Position numbers and translations under genes: made by a program
In this document: one piece after another, positions 17,261 to 25,567 of the stretch
How the letters are laid out: every line of letters starts with the position of its first letter
How positions within the stretch are numbered: the first letter of the stretch is position 1
Assembly: GCF_002179965.1 (NCBI RefSeq)
Contig: NZ_NGUQ01000037.1
Coordinates: 868,001 to 932,000, forward strand
DNA length: 64,000 nt
Direction: 5' to 3'
From: Pandoraea sp. PE-S2T-3
Lineage (GTDB): Bacteria; Pseudomonadota; Gammaproteobacteria; Burkholderiales; Burkholderiaceae
Notes under the pieces: model-generated
What the model saw: only the letters and a program-made list of their open reading frames with translations
What the model was told of the DNA's origin: nothing
Database searches by the model: none

Positions 17261-18919
17261 ATGAGTGAAACCAATGCGCAGGTGAGAAAACCCGCAAATG
17301 CGGTGTCCGATGCCTTCGTCGGCAAGCGTCTCGACGCCGACGTGCTGGTGATTGGCGGCGGCCCCGCCGGGACGTGGGCCGCCATCAGCGCGGCGGCCAA
17401 CGGGGCGCGCGTGGTGCTGGCCGACAAGGGCTATTGCGGCACGTCCGGGGCGACAGCACCGTCAGGGACCGCGGTTTGGTATGTGCCGCCGACGGGTGAC
17501 GCCCGCGAACGGGCCAAGGCGAGCCGCTTCGAGATGGGCGGGCAACTGGCCGAATCCGTCTGGATGGACCGCGTGCTTGAACAGACATGGACCAATGTTC
17601 AGCAACTGGCGCAATGGGGTTATCCGTTTCCGGTCGATGAATTCGGCGAAGAACAACGCACCTCGGTACAGGGACCGGAGTACATGCGTCTGATGCGCAA
17701 GCGCGTGAAGGAAGCCGGTGCGCGCATTCTCGATCACAGCCCTGCCCTCGAACTGCATGTGAACGATGACGGCGCCGTCGCGGGCGCGGCGGGCGTGAAC
17801 CGTCAGACCGGCGAGACGTGGCGCGTTCGCGCTGGCGCCGTCGTCATCGCCACTGGCGGCTGTGCGTTCCTGAGCCGGGCGCTGGGCTGCAACGTCCTCA
17901 CCGGCGATGGCCAACTGATGGCCGCCGAAGCCGGGGCCGAGCTCTCCGGCATGGAATTCTCGAACGCCTACGGGCTCGGGCCGGCGTTCGCGTCGGTCAC
18001 CAAGTCGATGTTCTACAAGTGGGCGACGTTCTACGACGAAGACGGCGTGAAGATCGACGGTGCGGGCTCGGCACGCGGGCGTGGTGTCATCGCCCGCGAG
18101 CTTCAGACCCGCAAGGTGTTCGGTTGCCTCGATCTGGCCGACGAACAAATTCGTGCGTGGATGCGCACCGCCCAGCCCAACTTCTTCCTGCCTTTCGACC
18201 GGCTGGGTATCGATCCTTTCACTCAGCATTTCCCGGTGACCTTGCGATTGGAAGGCACCGTGCGCGGCACGGGTGGCTTGAACGTCACGGGCAACGACTG
18301 CGCCACCTCCGTGGCCGGGCTCTATGCCGCAGGCGACGCGGCCACGCGCGAACTGATTTGCGGCGGCTTTACCGGGGGCGGCAGTCACAACGCGGCATGG
18401 GCAATGTCGTCGGGCTTCTGGGCAGGGGCCGGTGCCGCCGGTCACGCCCGGGCGAATCGCGACGCGACCCCGGGCACGCTGTATCACGCGGGCACCGTTG
18501 CCCTTCAAACCACCTCGGCGCATGCCCGCATCGACAGCGAGCACATCGTGAAAGCGGTGCAAGACGAAGTGTTCCCGTATGAGCGCAATTGGTGGCGCAG
18601 TGCCGACGGGCTCGAAGACTCGCTCGGGCGGCTCGACACGCTGTGGGCACAACTGCGCGCGAGTGCCCCGGCGCAAACGGCGGCCGAAGCCGTGCGCGCC
18701 CGCGAGGCCGCAGCCATGGTGGCGACGGCGCGCTGGATGTACCGCTCGGCGCAGCAACGCACCGAGACGCGCGGCATGCATCGCCGCGTCGACTATGCCG
18801 CCACCGACGACGGCCAGCATCACCGCCTCATCAGCGGCGGTCTCGATGACATCTGGGTGCGCCGGCAAGCGGTGAAGTCAGCGGTTCTCACCCCGGAAAA
18901 CGACGGAGTGTTCGCATGA
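17261..18919 (+). CDS. FAD-dependent oxidoreductase, AprA/fumarate reductase flavoprotein-like
   Basis: 552 residues. The N-terminal Rossmann motif DVLVIGGGPAG (Gly32-Gly37) and the later GLYAAGDAATRELICGG segment bind FAD. The fold and the C-terminal RTETRGMHRRVDY block match the fumarate reductase/aspartate oxidase/adenylylsulfate reductase alpha superfamily. A perfect AGGAGG (17248-17253) precedes the ATG. Its stop overlaps the ferredoxin start (ATGA), as with AprA/AprB pairs in which the flavoprotein takes or gives electrons through an Fe-S partner. There is no signal peptide, so it is cytoplasmic. The substrate is unknown; the sulfur context suggests redox cleavage or oxidation of an imported organosulfur compound. 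Confidence 0.82.
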   Translation: MSETNAQVRKPANAVSDAFVGKRLDADVLVIGGGPAGTWAAISAAANGARVVLADKGYCGTSGATAPSGTAVWYVPPTGDARERAKASRFEMGGQLAESVWMDRVLEQTWTNVQQLAQWGYPFPVDEFGEEQRTSVQGPEYMRLMRKRVKEAGARILDHSPALELHVNDDGAVAGAAGVNRQTGETWRVRAGAVVIATGGCAFLSRALGCNVLTGDGQLMAAEAGAELSGMEFSNAYGLGPAFASVTKSMFYKWATFYDEDGVKIDGAGSARGRGVIARELQTRKVFGCLDLADEQIRAWMRTAQPNFFLPFDRLGIDPFTQHFPVTLRLEGTVRGTGGLNVTGNDCATSVAGLYAAGDAATRELICGGFTGGGSHNAAWAMSSGFWAGAGAAGHARANRDATPGTLYHAGTVALQTTSAHARIDSEHIVKAVQDEVFPYERNWWRSADGLEDSLGRLDTLWAQLRASAPAQTAAEAVRAREAAAMVATARWMYRSAQQRTETRGMHRRVDYAATDDGQHHRLISGGLDDIWVRRQAVKSAVLTPENDGVFA

Positions 18920-19245
18920 TCGAAATCGTGAACGAAGCGCGCTGCACCGGCTGCAACATCTGCGTGCGCGCCTGCCCGACGAACGTGTTCGACGCGGTGA
19001 AGGACGGTATTCCGCAAATTGCCCGGCCCGACGACTGCCAGACGTGCTTCATGTGCGAACTGTATTGCCCGGAAGACGCGCTGTTTGTCGCCGCCCACGC
19101 CGACCGGCACATCACGGCCGACGAGGCGAGCGTGCTGAAAGAGTCGCTGTGGGGCAGCTACCGCGATGCGGTCGGCTGGGGGCCGGGGCGGCGCTCTACG
19201 GCGGCGCTCGACGCCAGTTATGTTCTGTTGACGAAGGCACATTGA
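18916..19245 (+). CDS. Ferredoxin with two [4Fe-4S] clusters, AprB-like
   Basis: 109 residues. Two cysteine motifs, CTGCNICVRACP (Cys10, 13, 16, 20) and CQTCFMCELYCP (Cys41, 44, 47, 51), should hold two [4Fe-4S] clusters. A C-terminal tail of about 50 residues, rich in aromatic residues (SLWGSYRDAVGWGPG), may dock on the flavoprotein. It overlaps the flavoprotein stop and the next gene's start, so the three genes are coupled. It is probably the electron-transfer subunit of the flavoprotein. Confidence 0.9.
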   Translation: MIEIVNEARCTGCNICVRACPTNVFDAVKDGIPQIARPDDCQTCFMCELYCPEDALFVAAHADRHITADEASVLKESLWGSYRDAVGWGPGRRSTAALDASYVLLTKAH

Positions 19246-20273
19246 TGACGCAAAACAAGCTCTCCCCGGTCTTGCTGACGGACTCGCAAACCGATGATCT
19301 GACCGCCCACGAGGCGGTCTCCACCACGCGTCGCGCCCTGCTCAAAGGCGCGCTCGCCAGTGGCCTGCTGCTCGCTGGCGGTACCGCACGCGCCGCGACC
19401 AACAACGGCAAGACGCTGCGCTTCGGCGTGATCGGCCCGGCACGGGCGCCGGCGGCACCCACCGGGTATGCGCTCTCACGCGGTTACTTGCTGCGCGAAC
19501 TGGCCCCGCTCGGCTTCACGGAAGTGCGGTTCGACATGTTCCAGAACGGCCCCGATCTCAACGAAGCGTTCTTCTCTGGCACGCTAGACGTGGGCATCTA
19601 CGGCGACACGCCTGCGGTCGTCGCACGCTCACAGGGGCTCAAGGGGCGCCTGATCGGCTTTGAGGAAATCGGGCTGGCGAGTTGGCTGCTGACACCGCGC
19701 GGTGGCGTCAAGAGCATCAAGGAACTGGAAGGCAAGTCAATCGGCGTGCCGCTGGGCTCTTACATCCACCGGTATCTGCTCGGTGTGCTCGATGGCGCAG
19801 GCCTCACGGGGCGCACGCGCGTGGTTCACATGCTCGGCCGCGACGCCGGTGCAGCGCTGGAACACGGCTCATTGGGGGCGTATGCGGCGCAATCGGATCT
19901 CGGGCCGACACTGGCCGCGGCAGGCTATCCAGTGATCGACCGCGCCAACGACCACCCGGAGTTGCTGGGGTCGTCAGTCATCGTAGCGTCGAACGACGTG
20001 CTGGCTCGCGCACCGCAGTTGCCCGCCGCGTGGAACCGCGCCCGGCGTGCTGCGCTCGCCGATATCGACCGCGACCCGCAGGCGTATTTCAACTTCCACA
20101 AGCAAACGAGCGGCATCGCGGAGGACGCGATCCGGATCTCGCATCCGATCTCCAACTATCCGGCCGATCCCCTGCCCGCCTCGGGAATTCAGATTCTCGA
20201 CGGGGTCAAACGCTTCCTGCTGAACGGCAAACTCATTCGCAACGATTTCGCGTTGCAGCAGTGGCAAACCTGA
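19245..20273 (+). CDS. Tat-exported ABC substrate-binding protein, SsuA/NMT1-like
   Basis: 342 residues. The N-terminus carries a twin-arginine signal (TTRRALLKGALASGLLLAGG, Arg29-Arg30). It is followed by a binding-protein fold with LNEAFFSGTLDVGIYGDTPAVVA, typical of sulfonate-binding SsuA-like proteins. The start codon overlaps the ferredoxin stop by one base. No permease or ATPase accompanies it, so it may share the importer at 13156-14876. Tat export suggests folding before export, perhaps with a bound cofactor or ligand, which is unusual for this family. Confidence 0.86.
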   Translation: MTQNKLSPVLLTDSQTDDLTAHEAVSTTRRALLKGALASGLLLAGGTARAATNNGKTLRFGVIGPARAPAAPTGYALSRGYLLRELAPLGFTEVRFDMFQNGPDLNEAFFSGTLDVGIYGDTPAVVARSQGLKGRLIGFEEIGLASWLLTPRGGVKSIKELEGKSIGVPLGSYIHRYLLGVLDGAGLTGRTRVVHMLGRDAGAALEHGSLGAYAAQSDLGPTLAAAGYPVIDRANDHPELLGSSVIVASNDVLARAPQLPAAWNRARRAALADIDRDPQAYFNFHKQTSGIAEDAIRISHPISNYPADPLPASGIQILDGVKRFLLNGKLIRNDFALQQWQT

Positions 20274-20301
20274 CGGCAGCCACCGGCGGCCCCACCCGGC
20301 A

Positions 20302-21057
20302 TCAAGCCGGATGGATCGCGCCGGTCGCCACCACCGGACCGGTCGGCTGGCCGGTCGGTGATCCGCCCGGTGGCTCGATCGAGACGGCGAAGACCGCCTT
20401 CGTGTCGATCTGCGCGAGGATGGCCGGCGGCAGCGCCATGGACGCCGGTTGATCTGACGCGAAGACGCCCAGCGGAATCGGTTTCGCGTTCGGCGGAATC
20501 AGCCAGAGTTCGGTCGCGCGGTCGGCGGCGATGGCCGGCTTGTCGGCGGGTACCACCACCATGCGGGCGTTCTGGACGTCGACGGTTGCCGTCCAGTGCG
20601 CCACGCCATCGGCACGCGCCAGCGTCGCCACCATATAGGTGCTGGCCACCGTCGCGCTCGGGGCTTGCGGGCCGACATGGGTCGTCAGATTCACCGCCAG
20701 CAATGCCAGTGCCGCAACGCTCGCACCGGCACCCACCCAGCGCCAGAGCGCCAGGTTGTTCCACCAGCTTTCGCTGGCCGGTCGATTAGTGCTTTGATTG
20801 ACGGTTTGATTGGCGGCCTGATCGATGCGGAAGCCCAGATCGCTCCGGATACGCAGCCAGACACGCGGCGGCACCGCTTGCGGCGGCAAGTCTTCGACGA
20901 GGGGCGCAAAGTATTGCTGCCAGCGCTCCAGCACCGCTTGCAGTTGCGGGTCGGCGTTTGCGGCCTGCTCCAGCGCACGGCGCTCGTCCAGGTCGAGAAC
21001 ACCCAGCGCGTACTCTGCGCAGCGCACTTCGTCATCGCGGTTGATCGGCGTATTCAT
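20302..21057 (-). CDS. Anti-sigma factor, RskA-like
   Basis: 251 residues. A cytoplasmic N-terminal domain (DDEVRCAEYALGVLDLDERRALE) resembles the anti-sigma-K domain. One membrane helix at about 100-120 (WVGAGASVAALALLAVNL) leads to a periplasmic domain ending in VFAVSIEPPGGSPTGQPTGPVVATG, the conserved end of RskA proteins. It has no clear zinc-binding motif. The start overlaps the sigma factor stop (ATGA), so the pair is co-translated. It should hold the sigma factor inactive until cleaved. Confidence 0.88.
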   Translation of the reverse strand: MNTPINRDDEVRCAEYALGVLDLDERRALEQAANADPQLQAVLERWQQYFAPLVEDLPPQAVPPRVWLRIRSDLGFRIDQAANQTVNQSTNRPASESWWNNLALWRWVGAGASVAALALLAVNLTTHVGPQAPSATVASTYMVATLARADGVAHWTATVDVQNARMVVVPADKPAIAADRATELWLIPPNAKPIPLGVFASDQPASMALPPAILAQIDTKAVFAVSIEPPGGSPTGQPTGPVVATGAIHPA

Positions 21058-21671
21058 TGTTCGAGGCACACTTTCAACTGCATCAGACTGCGGCGAATCC
21101 AGCTTTTCAACGTGCCGAGCGGCACGCTCAGATGCGCCGCCAGTTCGCTATACGTTGCACCGCTGAAAAAGGCCTCGCGCACGGCGGCGCGTTGCTTGCC
21201 CTCGAGCTTTTCCATGCACGCCTCCAGCCGCTGGCGATCTTCGCTCGCTTCGGCAAGGGCTGCGGGGCTGGGGTTGTCGTCGGGAATTTCGATGGCCTGC
21301 TCGTCATCGAGCGCGGCCTCGCGGTGTTGGCGCAGACGGTCGATCGTCCGGTTGCGCGCCAGGGCGATCAGCCAAGTCATCGCGTTGCCACGGGTCGCGT
21401 CATACGCGTCGGCGCGTCGCCAGACGGTGACGAACACGTCCTGAAGCATGTCTTCGGCTTCTGCCTGCTCGCGAACCATGCGCAGGATCACGCCAAACAG
21501 GTGGGACGACGTCAGCTTGTACAACTCGCCGAACGCCTCCTGACTGCCCTGCCCGACCTTTAACAGCGTCTGGTTCAGGTGCTCGCGCCGCACATCTTGT
21601 GGGTCAGACGCCCCGGCGCGGGACGTCTCGACATCGCCTGGCCGTCCAGTGGTACCTGGTATGTCAGTCAT
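21054..21671 (-). CDS. ECF RNA polymerase sigma factor, SigK-like
   Basis: 205 residues with sigma region 2 (about 45-115, AEDMLQDVFVTVWRRADAY) and region 4 (about 150-205, AVREAFFSGATYSELAAHL..TLKSWIRRSLMQLK). It is partnered with the overlapping RskA-like anti-sigma gene. The ATG at 21671 is chosen because upstream codons in this frame show no sigma homology. A TATATT sequence (21716-21721, minus strand) could be a housekeeping -10, without a good -35. Targets are not visible; the hydrolase gene directly upstream on the same strand is a candidate. Confidence 0.9.
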   Translation of the reverse strand: MTDIPGTTGRPGDVETSRAGASDPQDVRREHLNQTLLKVGQGSQEAFGELYKLTSSHLFGVILRMVREQAEAEDMLQDVFVTVWRRADAYDATRGNAMTWLIALARNRTIDRLRQHREAALDDEQAIEIPDDNPSPAALAEASEDRQRLEACMEKLEGKQRAAVREAFFSGATYSELAAHLSVPLGTLKSWIRRSLMQLKVCLEQ

Positions 21672-21860
21672 GTCGTGAGGGCGAACGGAATCGCCGTGAC
21701 GTGTTGGTTTCCGGAAATATAGCACCTTCGCGTCGGACTGCCGCCGCCGGGATCGACTGGAGAGTTGGAGATCGGGCATGGTCGTCGGGGCATGGTGTGG
21801 ATGCCCATACATACGTGCCGGATCCCCATTCGGATGCAACCACCGGTCACATCACGCCGA

Positions 21861-22898
21861 TCAGAGCGTCACGACCTCCAGAATGGCGTCGGCAAAGGCT
21901 TTGGGCGCTTCCTGCGGCAAGTTATGGCCCACGCCATTGCCAATATCGCGGTGCAGGTACTTGCCGGTGAACTTCTTGGCGTAAGCGGCGGGCGGCGGAT
22001 GCGGTGCGCCATTGGCCTCGCCTTCCAGCGTGATCGTCGGCACGGTGATGACCGGCGCGCCTGCCAGACGTTGCTCGAGCGCATCAAAACGCGCCTCGCC
22101 CTTCGCCAGCCCCAGCCGCCACCGGTAGTTGTGGATCACGATCGCGACGTGGTCGGGGTTGCGGAACGACGCCGCCGAACGCGCATAGGTTGCATCGTCG
22201 AAATGCCACTGCGGCGATGCCGTCTGCCAGATCAGCTTGTTGAATGCGTCGGTGTTCTCCGCATAGCCCTTGGCACCACGCTCGGTGGCGAAGTAGTACT
22301 GGTACCACCATTGCAGTTCGGCCTGTGGCGGCAACGGCTGGCGATTGGCCTCCTGGCTGCCGATCAGATAACCGCTCACGGACACCAGCGCCTTCACACG
22401 CTCGGGCCAGATCGCAGCAACGATATTGGCCGTGCGCGCGCCCCAGTCGTAACCGCCAAGCACGGCCTGATCGATTTTCAGCGCGTCCATGAGGGCAATG
22501 ACGTCTGCCGCGACGACCGCCTGCTGACCGTTGCGCGGTGTCGCCGCCGACAGCAGACGCGTGGAACCGTAACCCCGCAGGTACGGCACGATCACGCGAT
22601 AGCCGGCCGCCGCCAGCAACGGGGCAACGTCCACATAGCTGTAGATGTCGTACGGCCAACCGTGCAGCAGAATCACCACCTTGCCATCCTTCGGACCCGC
22701 TTCGGCATAGCCGACGTTCAGATCACCGGCGTCGATCTGACGAATGGCGTCGAACGAGGTGTGCCCGCCCGCCAGCGCGCCGGAAAGCGACGGCGTTTGT
22801 GCGCGGGCCAGATTGCTGAGACCGAGGTCGGCGAGCGTCATGCCCGCGAGGGTGGTACCGAGAATGCGACGACGGCGAAGGTTGACCGGATTCGACAT
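21861..22898 (-). CDS. Tat-exported alpha/beta hydrolase, epoxide hydrolase-like
   Basis: 345 residues. The N-terminus has a twin-arginine-type signal (NLRRRRILGTTLAGMTLADLG). The hydrolase fold shows an oxyanion-hole motif LLHGWPYD, an Asp nucleophile in GGYDWGA (Asp151) rather than Ser, and a catalytic His in GVGHNLPQE. An Asp nucleophile is the mark of epoxide hydrolases and haloalkane dehalogenases. AGAGGA lies eight bases upstream of the ATG at 22898. It is downstream of a second exported hydrolase on the same strand, but a terminator separates them. The substrate is unknown. Confidence 0.87.
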   Translation of the reverse strand: MSNPVNLRRRRILGTTLAGMTLADLGLSNLARAQTPSLSGALAGGHTSFDAIRQIDAGDLNVGYAEAGPKDGKVVILLHGWPYDIYSYVDVAPLLAAAGYRVIVPYLRGYGSTRLLSAATPRNGQQAVVAADVIALMDALKIDQAVLGGYDWGARTANIVAAIWPERVKALVSVSGYLIGSQEANRQPLPPQAELQWWYQYYFATERGAKGYAENTDAFNKLIWQTASPQWHFDDATYARSAASFRNPDHVAIVIHNYRWRLGLAKGEARFDALEQRLAGAPVITVPTITLEGEANGAPHPPPAAYAKKFTGKYLHRDIGNGVGHNLPQEAPKAFADAILEVVTL

Positions 22899-23070
22899 GA
22901 GTGATGTCCTCTCTGAGTTGGGTGTCGGGGGCGTCCGGCGCATCGTTCGGGAGAGCCCCCGGAAAGGGCCATCGGGATGCGTCCCGGACGCCTGATCAGA
23001 GTTATATCCGGCCCCGCCGGGCCATTTATGTCCGAATGTATCTGCCGTTACCGACGACACATACGAATTC

Positions 23071-23093
23071 AAAAAAGCCCGTCTGGCGGCTTA
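23071..23093 (-). terminator. Rho-independent terminator after the second alpha/beta hydrolase
   Basis: On the minus strand AAGCC and GGCTT (plus positions 23088-23092 and 23075-23079) form a short stem followed by a run of six T (plus-strand A at 23071-23076). It overlaps the stop codon of the hydrolase at 23091. Confidence 0.72.
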
Positions 23094-23861
23094 CTTCACG
23101 GAGGCCACGGCGTCGAGAATGACCTTGGCCACATCGGCGGGACGCGATTGCTGCGGCACGTGACTGGACGGCACCTCCGTCACCTTCGCCCCGATACGCT
23201 TGGCCATGGCGCGCTGCGCATCAGGCGCGATCATGCGATCGTTCTGGCTGATGACGAACCACGACGGCTTCTGATGCCACGACGCGACGCTCACCTTTTC
23301 GCCGAATGCCGTCGCCTTGATCGGCCCCTGCGTGGCAGCCATGACGTTCGCTTGTTTGACCGGCACGTCCTGCGCGAAGTATTGCGCCACGTCCGCCGGG
23401 GGCAGGCTGAGCCAGCCGCTGGCATCGGCCGTAATGTGGTCGGTGCCCGGCGCCTTGGGCAGCGTCTCACCCAGCGTGGCGACGGACTCCCCGGCGTCCG
23501 GTGCGAATGCCGCGACGTAGACGAGGCTTGCCACCTTGGCGTCTTTGCCTGCCTCGGTAATCACGGCGCCGCCCCACGAATGGCCGACCAGCACGACTTT
23601 GCCCGGTTGATTGTCGATGGCGCGCGTGGCGGCGGCAACGTCGCCCGCCAGCGAATCGAGCGGGTTCTGTACGGCGGTGACCTTGACGCCCTTGTCCTGC
23701 AACAGGGCAACGACCTTGGCCCAGTCCGAACCGTCGGCGAACGCGCCGTGCACGATCACGACGGACGGTTGGGTCTCGGCAGCGCTGGCCGGGACGACGA
23801 CACCTGCGAGGCCCATCAGGCCGGTGCTCAGCAAGAGGGCTGCGATAGAATGGCGTTTCAT
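23091..23861 (-). CDS. Secreted alpha/beta hydrolase (serine nucleophile)
   Basis: 256 residues with a Sec signal peptide (cleavage near ASA|AETQ). The fold has the motifs VVIVHGAFADG, the nucleophile elbow GHSWGG (Ser95), an acid in SQNDRMIAPDAQR and a late His in PSSHVPQQSRP. It belongs to the EstC-like group of small esterases often annotated only as alpha/beta hydrolase. AAGGAG lies six bases before the ATG. It is divergent from the HD/LuxR regulator at 24026, with a palindrome between them, so that protein may control it. The substrate is unknown. Confidence 0.88.
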   Translation of the reverse strand: MKRHSIAALLLSTGLMGLAGVVVPASAAETQPSVVIVHGAFADGSDWAKVVALLQDKGVKVTAVQNPLDSLAGDVAAATRAIDNQPGKVVLVGHSWGGAVITEAGKDAKVASLVYVAAFAPDAGESVATLGETLPKAPGTDHITADASGWLSLPPADVAQYFAQDVPVKQANVMAATQGPIKATAFGEKVSVASWHQKPSWFVISQNDRMIAPDAQRAMAKRIGAKVTEVPSSHVPQQSRPADVAKVILDAVASVK

Positions 23862-23943
23862 CGAAAACTCCTTTGATCAGGGGAACGAACCACGACGTTG
23901 GCTCGACTGGTTGCCAGTGTCGTCGCGCGGCGGTCCGCCCGGT

Positions 23944-23961
23944 ATCGGACGATTGTCCGAT
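23944..23961. promoter_or_regulatory. Palindrome between the hydrolase and the HD/LuxR regulator gene
   Basis: ATCGGAC and GTCCGAT form perfect 7-base arms around a 4-base centre (GATT), in the divergent region. Size and symmetry suit a LuxR-type dimer, so this is a candidate operator of the adjacent regulator. Confidence 0.5.
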
Positions 23962-24025
23962 GCGAGCAACGTCGCCACGCCCCTGCCTTCTCCCCCGCCA
24001 CCTCGCCTGCCCCCACTCACAAATC

Positions 24026-25486
24026 ATGTCTTCGAGCACCGCGGGACTCACCGATGCCGTTCTCGCGCTCGCCTTCATCGGCGACCTGAGCATGGGCCGT
24101 TCAACGGACCACTCGCGCCGCGCCGCCTGTCTGGCCGGTTGGCTGGCCGACGCCTCGGGCGACACGACAGCGGCACAGAACGACGCACGGGCAACAGCGC
24201 TGCTGCGCTGGTCCGGCTGCACGGCCAACGCGAGCGGGTTTGCCGAACTGCTCGGCGACGATGTCGCTTCGCGCGAAGCGATGATGGCGCAGACGCTGCC
24301 GCCGCTCAGTGCCCACACGCAATCGCTGATCGTGCCGTTGGCATTGATCCATTGCGAGATTTCGGGCGACGTGGCGGTCACGCTTGGCATGCCCGCGCCG
24401 GTGGTCGACGCCTTGCGCCAGATATTCGAACGCTTCGACGGCAAGGGCATGCCAGCCGGGCGCCTTGGCGATGCCATCCCATCTACCGTCTTCATCGTCA
24501 ACGTCGCCAGCGATCTGGAAATCCTCTCGCGGGCGCATGGTCGCGAACACGCTTACGCGTTCCTGCGCAGTCAGGCGGACGCCAAGTACCCCGGCAAGCT
24601 GGTGGATCTGGCACTTCGCCACGCCGATCAGTGGCTCGATGCGCTGGAGGCGGCCGAACCCGATACCGCCGCATGGCAACTCGCCGACCCGGCATCGACC
24701 GCGCGCGTGCCGCTAAGCCTGCTCGCCGACGTCACCGAGCTCAAATTGCCGTGGATGGCGGGTTTCTCTCGCCGCGTGGCCGGGCTCGCGACACGTACCG
24801 CACAGTGTCTCGGCATGAGCGTCGACGTGCAGGCGCAACTCGACGCGGCAGCCTTGTTGCACGGTATCGGGCGCGCCGCCCTGCCGAACCGGCTTTGGGA
24901 CACGCCGGGCAAACTCTCCGCCGATCAGTGGGAACAGGTGCGTCTGGTGCCGTACTGGAGCGCACGGGCGGCCAAGCAGATCGAGGGCTTGCGAACGGCG
25001 GCCGATCTCGCTTCACACGCCTACGAGCGTCTGGACGGAAATGGCTACTTCCGGGGCGTGTCGGGCGACGCGTTGAGCGCGCCGGCTCGCGTGCTTGCCA
25101 CGACCGTTGCCTTCGAAGCGCTTTGTGCGGTGCGGCCATGGCGCCCCGCCTATTCGGTCGACGCCGCCGCGCGCTTACTGACAGCCGATGCGAGCGCGGG
25201 CAAATTCGACGCGGCGGTGGCGCAAGCGGTCATCGCCGTGGCAGAAGGTAAAGAAGGTCAGGCAGCGGTACGTCCTGCGCCATCGACGACCGGTTCGCTG
25301 CTCTCGCCGCGCGAAGTTGAAGTGCTGCGCCAGATCAGTACCGGCATGAGCAACAAGGAGGCCGCGCGCGCGTTGGCGTTAAGCCCGAGCACGGTGCGCA
25401 CGCACGTGGAAAGCATCTTTCGCAAGCTCGATTGCTCCACGCGCGCCGCGGCCACGCTCAAGGCGCTGACCGCAGGTTTGCTCTGA
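24026..25486 (+). CDS. HD-GYP-like protein with C-terminal LuxR DNA-binding domain
   Basis: 486 residues. The C-terminal 60 residues are a LuxR/GerE helix-turn-helix (LSPREVEVLRQISTG..NKEAARAL..STVRTHVESIF). Upstream are two HD-GYP-like regions. The first keeps only FERFDGKGMPAG (134-145). The second (about 255-400) has LLHGIGR (His279-Gly280) where LLHDIGK is usual, and ERLDGNGYF (ending Phe342) where HERxDGxGYP is usual. Both therefore look catalytically impaired, and the protein may sense a nucleotide or metabolite rather than degrade cyclic-di-GMP. The ATG at 24026 is one of several possible starts; 23960 is another. Confidence 0.82.
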   Translation: MSSSTAGLTDAVLALAFIGDLSMGRSTDHSRRAACLAGWLADASGDTTAAQNDARATALLRWSGCTANASGFAELLGDDVASREAMMAQTLPPLSAHTQSLIVPLALIHCEISGDVAVTLGMPAPVVDALRQIFERFDGKGMPAGRLGDAIPSTVFIVNVASDLEILSRAHGREHAYAFLRSQADAKYPGKLVDLALRHADQWLDALEAAEPDTAAWQLADPASTARVPLSLLADVTELKLPWMAGFSRRVAGLATRTAQCLGMSVDVQAQLDAAALLHGIGRAALPNRLWDTPGKLSADQWEQVRLVPYWSARAAKQIEGLRTAADLASHAYERLDGNGYFRGVSGDALSAPARVLATTVAFEALCAVRPWRPAYSVDAAARLLTADASAGKFDAAVAQAVIAVAEGKEGQAAVRPAPSTTGSLLSPREVEVLRQISTGMSNKEAARALALSPSTVRTHVESIFRKLDCSTRAAATLKALTAGLL

Positions 25487-25567
25487 GTGTCGTGATAGCA
25501 TTCACGCTTCTTGCGGCCCCCGGAGTCGGGCGCCGCGCAATACCCCTCTAGCCCCCGACCGAGTCCG

